Positions 8,462 through 18,196 of a stretch of 64,000 bases of DNA are shown here, one piece after another (within the stretch, counting starts at the first letter, position 1; each line of letters starts with the position of its first letter). The DNA is from Xanthobacter sp. NM-25 (lineage in GTDB: Bacteria; Pseudomonadota; Alphaproteobacteria; Rhizobiales; Xanthobacteraceae), in NCBI RefSeq assembly GCF_022138605.1, contig NZ_JACBFS010000002.1, positions 62,001 through 126,000 of the forward strand, in the 5' to 3' direction. Both the position numbers and the translations under genes were made by a program. The notes beneath the pieces were generated by a model, which searched no databases, was not told where the DNA came from, and was given only the letters and a program-made list of their open reading frames with translations.

Positions 8462-10771
8462 ATGGCACGCGCCAACGCTGCGAGCGTCGGCGCGCGCGAC
8501 CAAGCCATTCGAGGTCTGGCACGGTCGATTGCGCGCCCTGCCTACCAGCGCCTGCTCGATGCTGAGCCGGTCCTCCGGCGGATCGTCCCTGCCCTCATCA
8601 TCACTTTTCTGGTGGTGATAGGAGCGGGTGCGGTGGTGCAGGTGCATAGCCATCGGCTCAACGTCCTCGAGAATGCCAAGGACGATCTCTCCCTGCTGGC
8701 CCTCGCCACGGCCGAGGGGCTGGCGCAGCGCGCCGGGTCGACCTCCATCGCCTCGGCGCTCGCCGACAGCCTGCCGCCGCGCGCCACCGAGTCCGGCCGC
8801 CGGGTCTATGTCACCGACAGCACCGGGCGCATCGTCGCCACCGCGCCGCAGTTGGCGCGCACCCCCGCGACCCTGGCCGATCTGATCGACCCCGCCCAGC
8901 CCCTCGCCATCTTCGCCGAGCAGGCCGGCGTGCTCGAAGTCCCCGTCGATGGCGACACCGCACTGGCCACCATCCGCAATCTCAAGTCGCCCTTGGGCCA
9001 GATCGTCTATGTCCAGCCCCTCGACCGCGCCCTCGCCGCGTGGGCGGACACGACGACCCTCACGGTGACCTTGTTCACCACCACTGGCGCGGTGCTGCTG
9101 ATCCTCGGCTTTTCCTTCCACTGGCAGGCCACCCGCGCCCGCGAGGCGGACCATATCTACGACACGGTGCGCCGCCGCATCGACACCGCGCTCAACCGTG
9201 GCCGCTGCGGCATGTGGGATTGGGACATGGCGCGCGGGCGCATGTACTGGTCCGACACCATGTTCGAGATCCTCGGCCTGGAGCGCAAGGATGAGCTGAT
9301 CTCCTTCGGCGAGATCACCAAGCTGGTCCACCCGGACGACGGCGACCTCTACGAGCTCGCGCAGGAGCTGGCGGACCGGCCCGGGGCGTCGGTGGATCGC
9401 GTGTTCCGCATGCGCACCTCCAAGGGCGACTATGTGTGGCTGCGCATGCGCGCCGAAGTGGTTCAGCAGGCGGGCGAGGATGGTCCTCACCTGATCGGCA
9501 TCGCCATGGACGTGACCGAGACCCAGCACATGGCCGAGCGGACCGTGACCGCCGACATGCGCCTGCGGGACGCCATCGAGAGCATCTCGGAATCCTTCGT
9601 GCTGTGGGACAGCCAGAACAAGCTGGTGCTGTGCAATTCCAAGTTCCAGAGCCTGCATGAGCTGCCCGATGAGGCCATCCACGCCGGCACCCCCTTCGAG
9701 ACCATCGCCTCGGTCGGCCGCCACCCCGTGACCCGCACGCCGCTCAAGCCGGAAGACCGGCCGGAGGAAGGCTCCCGCGCCTTCGAGGCCCAGCTCTCCA
9801 ACGGCCGCTGGCTGAAGATCGCCGAGCGCCGCACCAAGGACGGCGGCTACGTCTCGGTGGGCACCGACATCACCACCATGAAGCGCCATGAGGAGCGCCT
9901 CATGGATAACGAGAAACGCCTCATGGCGCTCGTCGCGGACCTGCGGAAATCGCAGCAGACCCTGGAGCATCAGGCCCAGCAGCTGGCGGAACTGGCAGAG
10001 AAATACTCGGAAGAGCGCAACAAGGCGGAAGGCGCCAACCGCGCCAAGAGCGAGTTCCTGGCCAATATGAGCCACGAGCTGCGCACCCCGCTCAACGCCA
10101 TCATCGGCTTTTCCGAGATCATGGAAAGCGGCATGTTCGGCCCGCTCGGCTCGCCCAAGTACGCGGAATATTGTTCCGATATCAAAGGCTCCGGCACCTA
10201 CCTGCTCGACGTCATCAACGACATCCTCGACATGTCGAAGATCGAGGCGGGGCGCATGCAGCTGGAGGTGGAGGAGGTCGCCCTCGACGAGATCATCGCC
10301 GATGCCATGCGGGTGACCGCCGTCAACGGCGACGAGAAGGGCATCAAGATGACCGTCACCGCCGGCGAAAACCTCGCCATCAAGGGGGACCGTCGGGCCT
10401 TGAAGCAGATCCTCCTCAATCTTCTGTCCAACGCGGTGAAATTCACTCCCGAGAACGGTCGGATCTCGGTGAAGGCACGCGTCAACGGCACTGCGGCGGT
10501 GATCGCCATCGAGGATACCGGCATCGGCATCGCCAAGGACGCGCTGGCGCGGATCGGCCGGCCGTTCGAGCAGGTGGAAAGTCAGTTCACCAAGACCCAC
10601 AAGGGGTCCGGCCTCGGCCTCGCCATCGCCAAGTCGCTGGTGGAGCTGCACGGAGGCGCCATGCGCATCCGTTCCACGGAAGGCATGGGCACCTCCGTGA
10701 TCGTGCGGCTGCCGGTGGACGGGCGCGCGGCCAATTCCAACGAGACACCCAAGCTCGCCGCCGTCATGTGA
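8462..10771 (+). CDS. pleC: PleC-like PAS sensor histidine kinase
   Basis: The 769-residue inner-membrane kinase has an N-terminal transmembrane helix (about residues 43-63), a periplasmic segment, a second helix (about 200-222), one clear PAS domain (about 245-355), a second PAS-like domain, a short coiled coil, then HisKA with phospho-acceptor His538 in NMSHELRTPLN and an HATPase domain (DTGIGIA, GSGLGLAIAK). The HisKA stretch after the histidine (IIGFSEIMESGMFGPLG, then DILDMSKIEAG) is the hallmark of the PleC/DivJ/PdhS group that acts on DivK. From memory, pleC lies near glnE, a kinase-regulator pair and a Do-type protease in other Rhizobiales, which is the arrangement here. PdhS-type is the main alternative. 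Confidence 0.75.
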   Translation: MARANAASVGARDQAIRGLARSIARPAYQRLLDAEPVLRRIVPALIITFLVVIGAGAVVQVHSHRLNVLENAKDDLSLLALATAEGLAQRAGSTSIASALADSLPPRATESGRRVYVTDSTGRIVATAPQLARTPATLADLIDPAQPLAIFAEQAGVLEVPVDGDTALATIRNLKSPLGQIVYVQPLDRALAAWADTTTLTVTLFTTTGAVLLILGFSFHWQATRAREADHIYDTVRRRIDTALNRGRCGMWDWDMARGRMYWSDTMFEILGLERKDELISFGEITKLVHPDDGDLYELAQELADRPGASVDRVFRMRTSKGDYVWLRMRAEVVQQAGEDGPHLIGIAMDVTETQHMAERTVTADMRLRDAIESISESFVLWDSQNKLVLCNSKFQSLHELPDEAIHAGTPFETIASVGRHPVTRTPLKPEDRPEEGSRAFEAQLSNGRWLKIAERRTKDGGYVSVGTDITTMKRHEERLMDNEKRLMALVADLRKSQQTLEHQAQQLAELAEKYSEERNKAEGANRAKSEFLANMSHELRTPLNAIIGFSEIMESGMFGPLGSPKYAEYCSDIKGSGTYLLDVINDILDMSKIEAGRMQLEVEEVALDEIIADAMRVTAVNGDEKGIKMTVTAGENLAIKGDRRALKQILLNLLSNAVKFTPENGRISVKARVNGTAAVIAIEDTGIGIAKDALARIGRPFEQVESQFTKTHKGSGLGLAIAKSLVELHGGAMRIRSTEGMGTSVIVRLPVDGRAANSNETPKLAAVM

Positions 10772-10885
10772 GCCGAATACGGCACCTGCGTCGCGGCAGC
10801 CCTTGACGCCCCGCCGCGACGCAGCTTCCCTGCCAGCCGTGCCCCCGCGCCCCGCGCTCCCTCTCCAGAGGCCTGGCAGGATTCC

Positions 10886-12577
10886 ATGATCGAGACATTC
10901 CCCCGCCCGCAACGGTCCGGATGCGGCCGCTTCGCGCTGTTCCGCCTGCCGCTTGCCCGGCCCATCGCGCGCACCCGCGAAACGCTGTGCGCGGCCGCCC
11001 TTTCGGCATCCCTCGTGATCTCCCTGATGCTGGCCGGCGCGGGCGGAGCCACCGCTGCGGAAGGCGCCAAGCCGTTCGACCCAAAAGTGCCGCCACCGGA
11101 AACCATCGCGCTGCCGATTGCCAAAGGCCAGATCGACGCGGCCGTCGCCAAGCTGGATGATTTCGCCAACGGCCTCATGAAGCGGTCCGGCATTCCCGGC
11201 ATGGCCGTGGTGGTGGTTCGCGATGGCAAGACCATCTACCTCAAGGGGTTCGGGGTCCGCGAGGTCGGGGTCGAAGGGGCCGTTGACGGCGACACCGTGT
11301 TCCAGCTGGCATCCCTCTCCAAGGCCATCGGCGCCAGCGTCGTCGCCCATGAAGTCGGCGCGGGCGTGGTGGGCTGGGATACGCCGGTCACGAAACACTT
11401 GCCCTGGTTCGCCTTGAAGGATCCTTGGGTGACCCGGCACGTCACCATCGCCGACCTTTACACCCATCGCTCCGGCCTGCCGGATCACGCGGGAGACATC
11501 CTGGAGGACCTCGGCTTCGACCAGCGGCAGATTCTGAAGCGGCTACGGGAGCTGCCCCTGTCCCCCTTCCGCATCTCCTATGCCTACACCAATTTCGGCC
11601 TGACGGCGGGCGCCGAAGCCGTGGCCGCAGCGGCCCATAAGGACTGGGCGACCTTGTCCGAGGAGGCGCTCTACAGGCCGCTCGGCATGACCGCCACCTC
11701 CTCCCGCTTCAGCGACTTCATGGCTCGCGCCAACCGCGCGGTGCCGCATGTGCGTGAGAAGGAGGTGTTCGTTGCCAAGTACCAGCGGCAGCCGGATGCG
11801 CAGAGTCCGGCTGGCGGCGTCTCGTCGTCGGCGCGGGACATGGGCCGCTGGCTCGCCTTCGTGCTCGGCAATGGCACCGTGGACGGACATGAGATCGCGC
11901 CCGCGTCGGCGCTCTTGCCGGCCATCACCGCCCAGATCATCTCGGCGCCCTCAGCCACACCCACCGCGCGCCCGAGCTTTTACGGACACGGCTTTGGGGT
12001 GTCCGTCACCCCCGCCGCACGGGTGATGCTCTCGCACTCCGGCGCGTTCCTCTTGGGCGCCGGCACCACCTTCATGATGCTGCCCTCGGCCAACATCGCC
12101 ATTGCCGTGCTCACCAATGCCCAGCCCGTGGGTGCGGCGGAGGCGCTGGCCATGCAGTTCATGGACATGGTGGAGTTCGGCACCCTGACCCGTGACTGGT
12201 ATGCCGCCTACAACGGCCTGATGGCGCCCATGTACCAGCCCCTCGGCGCGCTTGCGGGCCATGTGGAGCCGGCAACCGCCACGCCGGCGCGGCCGCTCAC
12301 GACCTATACAGGCACGTACGCCAACGGCTATTTCGGACCCGCGTCTGTGACTCTCAAGAATGGCGGGTTGGTGCTGACCGTGGGCCCCAAGCCCATGCAA
12401 TATCCGCTGGCGCACTGGAGCGGGGACGTCTTCACCTTCGTTCCCGCGGGGGAAAGCGCCCCGGCCGGCTCGGTGTCGCAGGTGACGTTCACGCGCAAGG
12501 GATCGCGCGCCAGCGCCATGACTGTCGAGTTCCTCAACGAGAACGGGCTTGGAACCTTCACGCGATCACGCAAATGA
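10886..12577 (+). CDS. Secreted serine hydrolase, class C beta-lactamase-like
   Basis: The 563-residue protein has an N-terminal hydrophobic export segment (about residues 36-58), a beta-lactamase/transpeptidase-like domain and a C-terminal DUF3471-like beta domain (about 455-560). Catalytic motifs are visible: SxxK as S143-L-S-K146, YxN as Y234-T-N236 and HxG in LSHSGAF (about 385). Such proteins are esterases, D-aminopeptidases or peptidoglycan peptidases rather than antibiotic-resistance enzymes. The long basic N-terminus before the hydrophobic core suggests that a later start is possible. With the neighbouring stress-protein gene it separates the PleC-like gene from glnE. Confidence 0.85.
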   Translation: MIETFPRPQRSGCGRFALFRLPLARPIARTRETLCAAALSASLVISLMLAGAGGATAAEGAKPFDPKVPPPETIALPIAKGQIDAAVAKLDDFANGLMKRSGIPGMAVVVVRDGKTIYLKGFGVREVGVEGAVDGDTVFQLASLSKAIGASVVAHEVGAGVVGWDTPVTKHLPWFALKDPWVTRHVTIADLYTHRSGLPDHAGDILEDLGFDQRQILKRLRELPLSPFRISYAYTNFGLTAGAEAVAAAAHKDWATLSEEALYRPLGMTATSSRFSDFMARANRAVPHVREKEVFVAKYQRQPDAQSPAGGVSSSARDMGRWLAFVLGNGTVDGHEIAPASALLPAITAQIISAPSATPTARPSFYGHGFGVSVTPAARVMLSHSGAFLLGAGTTFMMLPSANIAIAVLTNAQPVGAAEALAMQFMDMVEFGTLTRDWYAAYNGLMAPMYQPLGALAGHVEPATATPARPLTTYTGTYANGYFGPASVTLKNGGLVLTVGPKPMQYPLAHWSGDVFTFVPAGESAPAGSVSQVTFTRKGSRASAMTVEFLNENGLGTFTRSRK

Positions 12578-12596
12578 GGCGCGCCGCTGCCGGGCC

Positions 12597-13481
12597 TCAG
12601 CCCTCGGCAGCAGGCACCACCAGCGCATCGCAGCTCAAGCCATCCAGCACCGACTTGGCGGTGCTGCCCACCAGCAGCTCCAGAAGCGGGCCCTTGCCCT
12701 GGGTGCCGAGCACCACCAGATCGGCGCTGAAGGCGCTGACATATTGCTGGATCAGCTGAGCCGGTGCGCCGCGTTCCACCAGCACATCCAGAAGCTGTGG
12801 CCCGGTCGCGCCCGCCTCCTTCAGGAAGGCGAGGACATCGTTGGTCACCACCTTGCCATAGGCATCCCGATAGTCGGTCGGATCGGTCAGCATACCGCCG
12901 AGCGGCGGCTCATAGGCATGCAGCACGCGATAGCCCACACCGGGGAAGAAGGTGCCGGCGACACCCAGGGCCACCCGCGACGCGGGCGAAAGGTCGACCC
13001 CGACGACGATGCTGCCATAGGCATGCCGCGGCCGCTGCCGCACCACCAGCACCGGCACCCGCGCATTGCGCAGCACCCGATCCACCGTGGAGCCGATGAA
13101 GAAGCGCCCCAGGGGCTCGTCACGCGCCACGGCGATCACGATCACGTCGCACGCCTTGCGCTGCGCGGCGGCAAGGATCACCTCCGACGCTTCCCCCTCC
13201 TCCACCACGGTGGTGACCGGCCGCGACACGCCTTCCAAGGCGCGATTGAGGGCCGCCTGTGCCAACTCCAGCGGGCGCGGGCCGCGGCGCCAGGACGGCA
13301 GATCCTGCTCAGCCTCAGCAATGGCGGGAACGTCGTTCTCCTCGAGCGCGTGCACCGCGATCAGCTCCGCCCCCCACTGGTCCGCCAAGGCCACCGCGCG
13401 ATCCAACGCGCGATCGCAGCGTGGGCCGAGATCCGTGGCGAGAAGCACCCGTTGGGGCGGTGACGACGGAACAACGGTCAT
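12597..13481 (-). CDS. Tandem universal stress protein (two UspA domains)
   Basis: The 294-residue cytoplasmic protein contains two UspA folds. The first starts RVLLATDLGPRCDRALDRA and the second SIVVGVDLSPASRVAL. The ATP-binding loop G-x2-G-x9-G(S/T) is visible in both halves, as FFIGSTVDRVL and LGTQGKGPLLELLVGSTAKSVL. I chose the ATG at 13481 because it follows GAGGGAGGA at the right distance; an open frame extends 18 codons further but lacks support. The gene is convergent with the serine hydrolase, with 19 bp between stops, and divergent from nothing obvious; glnE lies upstream on the same strand. Confidence 0.9.
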   Translation of the reverse strand: MTVVPSSPPQRVLLATDLGPRCDRALDRAVALADQWGAELIAVHALEENDVPAIAEAEQDLPSWRRGPRPLELAQAALNRALEGVSRPVTTVVEEGEASEVILAAAQRKACDVIVIAVARDEPLGRFFIGSTVDRVLRNARVPVLVVRQRPRHAYGSIVVGVDLSPASRVALGVAGTFFPGVGYRVLHAYEPPLGGMLTDPTDYRDAYGKVVTNDVLAFLKEAGATGPQLLDVLVERGAPAQLIQQYVSAFSADLVVLGTQGKGPLLELLVGSTAKSVLDGLSCDALVVPAAEG

Positions 13482-13583
13482 AACGGAACGGTCCTCCCTC
13501 ATGTTGTGCATGGCCCGGCAGCCCTCATTCCGCAACGGAATGGCCTCGACCGCCAGTGGACCGAAGGACGCGCCAGCGGCGCA

Positions 13584-16556
13584 TTACGCCGCAGCGTCTT
13601 CAAGGACCCGCTGGAAGATGGCGCGCACCTTGGCCTGCGTATCCACCAGATAGGCTTCCATTGTGCCGAAATCCGGCATCTCGCCGGCCCGCGCCAGCAA
13701 GGCCCGCAATGCCGGGCTCGCATCCGAGGGAACGATGTGTGCATCCACGGCCAGGCGCAGCACCTGGGTCAGGTCCTGGTAGAGCCGGCAGGCGCGGATG
13801 AGAACCTGCGCGTCCTCCGCCTCCAACAGGTGCAGACGCTCGGCGGCCGCCAGCACCCGCGCGGTAGCGGTGTCGACGATTCCTTCATGATCATGCCCGT
13901 GGGCGAGGACCAGATATTGGGCCAGGAATTCCACATCCACCTGGCCACCGGCCGCGTGCTTGAGGTTCCATTTGTCGTCCTCGCCCTTCTCGGCAGCGAT
14001 GGCGACACGCATGTCGAGGATGTCCCGGGCGAGGCGCCGCCGATCGCGCGGCTGGCGCATGACGGCGCAGATCACCTCCTGCACCCGGGCCTGGAAGTCG
14101 CTGTCCGCCGCGATCACCCGCGCGCGGGTCAGTGCCATGTGCTCCCAGGTCCAGGCATCTTCGCGTTGATAGACCGCAAAGGTGGTCAGGCGGGTGGCGA
14201 GGGGCCCAGAGCGGCCGGAGGGCCGCAGCCGCAGGTCCACGTCGTAGAGCTTGCCGGCATTGGTCAGGGAGGTGAGCGCCGTCACCAGCCGCTGGGTGAA
14301 GCGCGCGAAATACTGCGCGCCCTGCAGGGGACGGGGGCCATCGGAGGTGGGGTCCACATCGGCATCGTGATCGTAGAGCACGATCAGATCGAGATCGGAG
14401 CCTGCCGTCATCTCGCGCCCGCCGAGCTTGCCCATGGCCAGCACCGCGGTGCGGGCGCCGGCAATGGTGCCGTGGGCCTCCACGAAGCGCTGCCACACCC
14501 GCCAATGCAGGGCGCGGATGATGACTTCCGCCAGCCGCGCATAAGCCTCGCCGGCGCGCGCCGCCGCCAGGGTCCCCGAGGCGATCCGCACGCCGATCAA
14601 CACATGCTGCTCCTGGCGGAAGCGCCGCGCGCGATCGAACTGCTCCTCCTCGGTCTCGGCCGTGTCCAGGAGGTGATTGAGCAGCGTCTCCAGGCTCTCC
14701 TCATCGGGCAGCACGTCGAAGAAGGCCGGATCCAGCAGAGCATCGGTCAGGGATGGTCGACGCGCCAGGGTCTCGCCAAGCCGGGGCGCCGCGGTGAGGA
14801 TGGTCGCCAGCAGGCGCACCAGATCCGGATGTCGGTCGAGAGCGGCCAGAAGGTGGGGCCCAGGCAGCTCGGTCAGGAAGCGGTCCGCGGCAATCAGCGC
14901 GCCATCGGGATCGCCCCCGCGGGCGAGGGATTCCAGCAGCAGCGGAACGATGCGGGCGAGATGCTGACGGGCAGATTGGGTCTTTAGTGCGCGCGGCCCA
15001 CCGGCCATCCAGCCGCGCACGATGCCGCTTGCCGCCGGCGCCTCGCGAAAGCCGAGGCGCGCCAGAGCCGCCAGGGTCTGGCGGTCGTTCTCCGCTTCCG
15101 GAAAGACGAGGTCGGCATCGAGCACGGCCGGCGGCGGGGCATCCTCGAACAGCTGGGCATAATGCCCCTGCACCCGCTGCAGGCGCTCCACCAGGGCGGC
15201 CGCGAAGGCATCGCGATCGGCATAGCCCATGAAGTGAGCAAAGGCCTCCACGGCCGCGCGGCTCTCCGGCAGCTCGTGGGTCTGGGCATCCGCCACCATC
15301 TGGATCCGGTGCTCGACCCGCCGCAGGAACAGATAGGCCTCGGTGAGCTCGTCACGCACCTTGGGAGCGATCCAGCGGTGAACCGTGAGGGCCTCCAGCG
15401 CATCGAGCGTGCGCGAGGTCCGCAGCAAGGGATCCCGGCCGCCGGCGATGAGCTGCTGGGTCTGGACGAAAAACTCGATCTCGCGGATACCGCCACGACC
15501 AAGCTTCACATTGTGACCTTCCACCGCCACCACGTCATGGCCGCGGAACGCATGAATCTCGCGCTTCATGGCGTGCACGTCAGCGATGGCCTGGAAGTCG
15601 AGCACCCGGCGCCACACGAATGGCGCGAGATCGGCCAGATAGCCGCGTCCCACCTCCAGATCACCCGCCACCGGCCGGGCCTTGATGTAGGCGGCCCGCT
15701 CCCAGGTGGCGCCCTCGCGCTCGTAATAGTCGAGTGCGGCATTGATGGAGAGGGCAACCTGGGTGGAGCCGGGATCGGGCCGCAGCCGCAGATCCACCCG
15801 CAGAACATAGCCGTCGACCGTCCGCTCCTGCAGCAGCCGCACCAGCCCCTTGGTGATTTTCACGAAGAACGGGCTCGCCTCCACGCCATCCGCCAGCGGT
15901 GCGAGGTCGCGGTCGTAGATGACGATGAGATCGATGTCGCTCGAATAGTTGAGCTCCCGCGCGCCGTGCTTGCCCATGGCGATCACCGCGAGCCCGCAGC
16001 CCAGGCTGGGATTGGCCCCATCGGGTGGCAGCAGCTTCCCCGCCCGCGCGGCATCCAGCAGAAGGAAGTCCAGGGCCCCACGCACGGCAGCGTCGGCGAC
16101 GTCACTGAGCGCGGCCGTCACGTCCACCAGATCAAAGGCCCCGCCGATGTCGGCCAAAGCGATCAGCAGCGCCGCCTCGGCACGCATCCGTCGCAGGGCG
16201 CGCGCCACCTCGGCTTCCTCCGGCGCGGCATGCGCCACGCCATCGCACGCGGCGATCAGCCGTTCCAAGTGATGATCCGGCTCGCTGGTGAGAATGCGCA
16301 GCAGACGCTGGGGTTCGGAACGGATCAGCTCCAGCAGAAAGGGCGAGCCTTCCGCCACACCGAGGCAGACCTGATGGGCCAGGGGTTTTTCGGCGAACAG
16401 CCGTTCCAGGACCTCCTGCTCCGCCGGCGCCAAACGATCGAGGGCGAAACTCAGCTTGAGCTGGGCGCCCTCGGCATCCACGAGCACTGGGGCTTCCCGC
16501 ATCAGGGCGGCAAGGCGTGAACCTTCGGGCGAATCCGGAACGTGGGGCGCGCGCAT
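13584..16556 (-). CDS. glnE: Bifunctional glutamine synthetase adenylyltransferase/adenylyl-removing enzyme
   Basis: GlnE attaches AMP to glutamine synthetase and removes it, under control of PII and glutamine. The 990-residue length fits the family. Two nucleotidyltransferase domains are clear: the N-terminal adenylyl-removing domain with NYSSDIDLIVIYD and the C-terminal adenylyltransferase domain with AGSDLDLIVLYDHD. Each is followed by the helical GlnD-like accessory domain. I selected the ATG at 16556 (MRAPHVPDSPEG); the open frame continues 84 codons upstream but with low-quality, arginine-rich sequence. The kinase-regulator pair lies upstream on the same strand with a 181-bp gap, so it may have its own promoter. 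Confidence 0.96.
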   Translation of the reverse strand: MRAPHVPDSPEGSRLAALMREAPVLVDAEGAQLKLSFALDRLAPAEQEVLERLFAEKPLAHQVCLGVAEGSPFLLELIRSEPQRLLRILTSEPDHHLERLIAACDGVAHAAPEEAEVARALRRMRAEAALLIALADIGGAFDLVDVTAALSDVADAAVRGALDFLLLDAARAGKLLPPDGANPSLGCGLAVIAMGKHGARELNYSSDIDLIVIYDRDLAPLADGVEASPFFVKITKGLVRLLQERTVDGYVLRVDLRLRPDPGSTQVALSINAALDYYEREGATWERAAYIKARPVAGDLEVGRGYLADLAPFVWRRVLDFQAIADVHAMKREIHAFRGHDVVAVEGHNVKLGRGGIREIEFFVQTQQLIAGGRDPLLRTSRTLDALEALTVHRWIAPKVRDELTEAYLFLRRVEHRIQMVADAQTHELPESRAAVEAFAHFMGYADRDAFAAALVERLQRVQGHYAQLFEDAPPPAVLDADLVFPEAENDRQTLAALARLGFREAPAASGIVRGWMAGGPRALKTQSARQHLARIVPLLLESLARGGDPDGALIAADRFLTELPGPHLLAALDRHPDLVRLLATILTAAPRLGETLARRPSLTDALLDPAFFDVLPDEESLETLLNHLLDTAETEEEQFDRARRFRQEQHVLIGVRIASGTLAAARAGEAYARLAEVIIRALHWRVWQRFVEAHGTIAGARTAVLAMGKLGGREMTAGSDLDLIVLYDHDADVDPTSDGPRPLQGAQYFARFTQRLVTALTSLTNAGKLYDVDLRLRPSGRSGPLATRLTTFAVYQREDAWTWEHMALTRARVIAADSDFQARVQEVICAVMRQPRDRRRLARDILDMRVAIAAEKGEDDKWNLKHAAGGQVDVEFLAQYLVLAHGHDHEGIVDTATARVLAAAERLHLLEAEDAQVLIRACRLYQDLTQVLRLAVDAHIVPSDASPALRALLARAGEMPDFGTMEAYLVDTQAKVRAIFQRVLEDAAA

Positions 16557-16737
16557 GGATGGACCTAAAGGCACGGGGGGACGAGATGTGCAACCCCCCA
16601 AACGGCACAAGCGTCGCCCCCGCGCGGCAGCGCGGGCGCGACCCGCCCACCTTAGAGCCAGCAAGCATGGGGCAAAAGCGGCGCGGACACGGGCGCGGTG
16701 ACCCCGGGAGCGGCACTGTGACGACTCGATGACAGGG

Positions 16738-18156
16738 TTAACGGCGCGCCGTCGCCTCTGGCGAGGGGACAGCCGGCAGCCGCAGGGTTGCGGCAAGACC
16801 CGGCGCATTGTCCGAGAAGCTCAAGATACCGCCATGCAACCGCGCCACCGCCGCCACCAGGGAGAGGCCCAACCCGGACCCCGGGCGGGTGCGGCTGGCT
16901 TCGAGCCGAACGAAGCGCTCCACCACCCGCTCGCGGTCAGCGGCGGGAATGCCGGGCCCGCAATCAGCCACGCGCAGCTCCGCGCCCGTGCCGTCCCGCG
17001 CCAGCGATACCGAGATCCGCCCACGGGTGCCTTCCGGCGGACGGCCATACTTGATGGCGTTGTCCAGCAGATTGGACAGCGCCTGGGCCATCAGTTCGCG
17101 CACGCCATGGACGCGCACCGGCTCCACCGAAACGATCAGGTCGAGCCCCTGTTCATCGGCCAGCGGCTCATACAGCTCGCAGACATCGGTGGTGAGATCG
17201 GCCAGATCGACCTCGCTCATGCTGGCGCCGGCCTGCCCGGCCTCCGCGCGGGCGATCATCAGCAAGGCATCGAAGGTGCGGATGAGGCCGTCGCTTTCCT
17301 CGATGGTGGTTTCGAGCGCGGCCCGCCATTGCTCCTCGGTGTGCGCCGTGCGCAACGCCTCCTCGGCCCGGTTGCGCAGGCGCGTGAGCGGGGTCTTCAG
17401 ATCATGGGCGATATTGTCCGAGACCTCCTTCAAGCCCTGCATCAGGGTCTCGATGCGCTCCAGCATGGCATTGAGGGAGTGAGCCAGCCGATCGAACTCG
17501 TCTCCGGTGCCCGCCACCGCCAACCGGCCCGAGAGATCGCCAGCCATGATGGTCTCGCTGGTGGCGGTCATGGCATCGATGCGCTTCAGCACACGGCGGG
17601 TCACGAAGATGCCGCCGGCGAGCCCCAGCACCACGATCAGCAACACTGCCCCCTGAGCCGGCCGGGCGACCAGATCGCGCAGGGTGTCGCGCTCCTCGAT
17701 GTCGCGCCCCACCAAGAGGCGATAGCCGCCCGGCAGAATGAACACCTGCACGAAGGCCACATGGCTGCGGCTGGCGCCGGCGTCATCCGGGCGATTGTAG
17801 GTGGCGAAGCGGGTGCCGGGCTTGTTCAGCAGCCCGAGGGACAGGTCCGCCACATTGGCGGCCAGCACCTCGCCCTGGAAATTGGTGAGCATGTAGATGG
17901 AGGAGCCGGGCCGGCGCGAGCGCCGGTCGATCACATAGACGAGCCGCTGGATGCCCCCGCTCTGATACTGCTCCGAGAGGAACCGCACCTCCCGTTCGAG
18001 ATCATCGGCGACCTGGTTCTGAATCAGCTCTCGTGTGTGCCAGGCCGTATATGCGATGACCGAGACGGCGAAGACGGCAAAGACCACCAGATAGGCGGCC
18101 AGCAGCTTGAAGGCCGTGGTGCGCACCAGCCGCGAAAGATAGGCCAGCGCCTTCAC
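16738..18156 (-). CDS. Sensor histidine kinase with HAMP domain
   Basis: The 472-residue inner-membrane kinase has two transmembrane helices (about residues 10-32 and 165-190) flanking a periplasmic sensor region, then HAMP, HisKA with phospho-acceptor His251 in IAHDLKTPLTRLRNRAEEAL, and an HATPase domain with N box LLDNAIKYG and G boxes (ADCGPGI, GSGLGLSLV). The GTG start at 18156 is preceded by GGAGG and lies 40 bp after the stop of the response-regulator gene, so the two form an operon. The neighbouring Do-type protease suggests an envelope-stress role, which is inference. The partner is the OmpR-type regulator upstream. Confidence 0.92.
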   Translation of the reverse strand: MKALAYLSRLVRTTAFKLLAAYLVVFAVFAVSVIAYTAWHTRELIQNQVADDLEREVRFLSEQYQSGGIQRLVYVIDRRSRRPGSSIYMLTNFQGEVLAANVADLSLGLLNKPGTRFATYNRPDDAGASRSHVAFVQVFILPGGYRLLVGRDIEERDTLRDLVARPAQGAVLLIVVLGLAGGIFVTRRVLKRIDAMTATSETIMAGDLSGRLAVAGTGDEFDRLAHSLNAMLERIETLMQGLKEVSDNIAHDLKTPLTRLRNRAEEALRTAHTEEQWRAALETTIEESDGLIRTFDALLMIARAEAGQAGASMSEVDLADLTTDVCELYEPLADEQGLDLIVSVEPVRVHGVRELMAQALSNLLDNAIKYGRPPEGTRGRISVSLARDGTGAELRVADCGPGIPAADRERVVERFVRLEASRTRPGSGLGLSLVAAVARLHGGILSFSDNAPGLAATLRLPAVPSPEATARR

Positions 18157-18196
18157 GCCCGCCTCCGCCCGTGTGCGCGAAGTCGCAGCGCACCCA

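Noticed and set aside
8246..11488. A 1080-codon open frame on the minus strand
   Set aside because: It lies opposite the PleC-like and serine hydrolase genes, has His/Gln/Arg-rich composition typical of GC-rich antisense frames and no domain; the plus-strand genes have clear motifs.
13506..16520. Long plus-strand open frames opposite glnE
   Set aside because: They mirror the glnE codons and show no protein family features; glnE itself is unmistakable.
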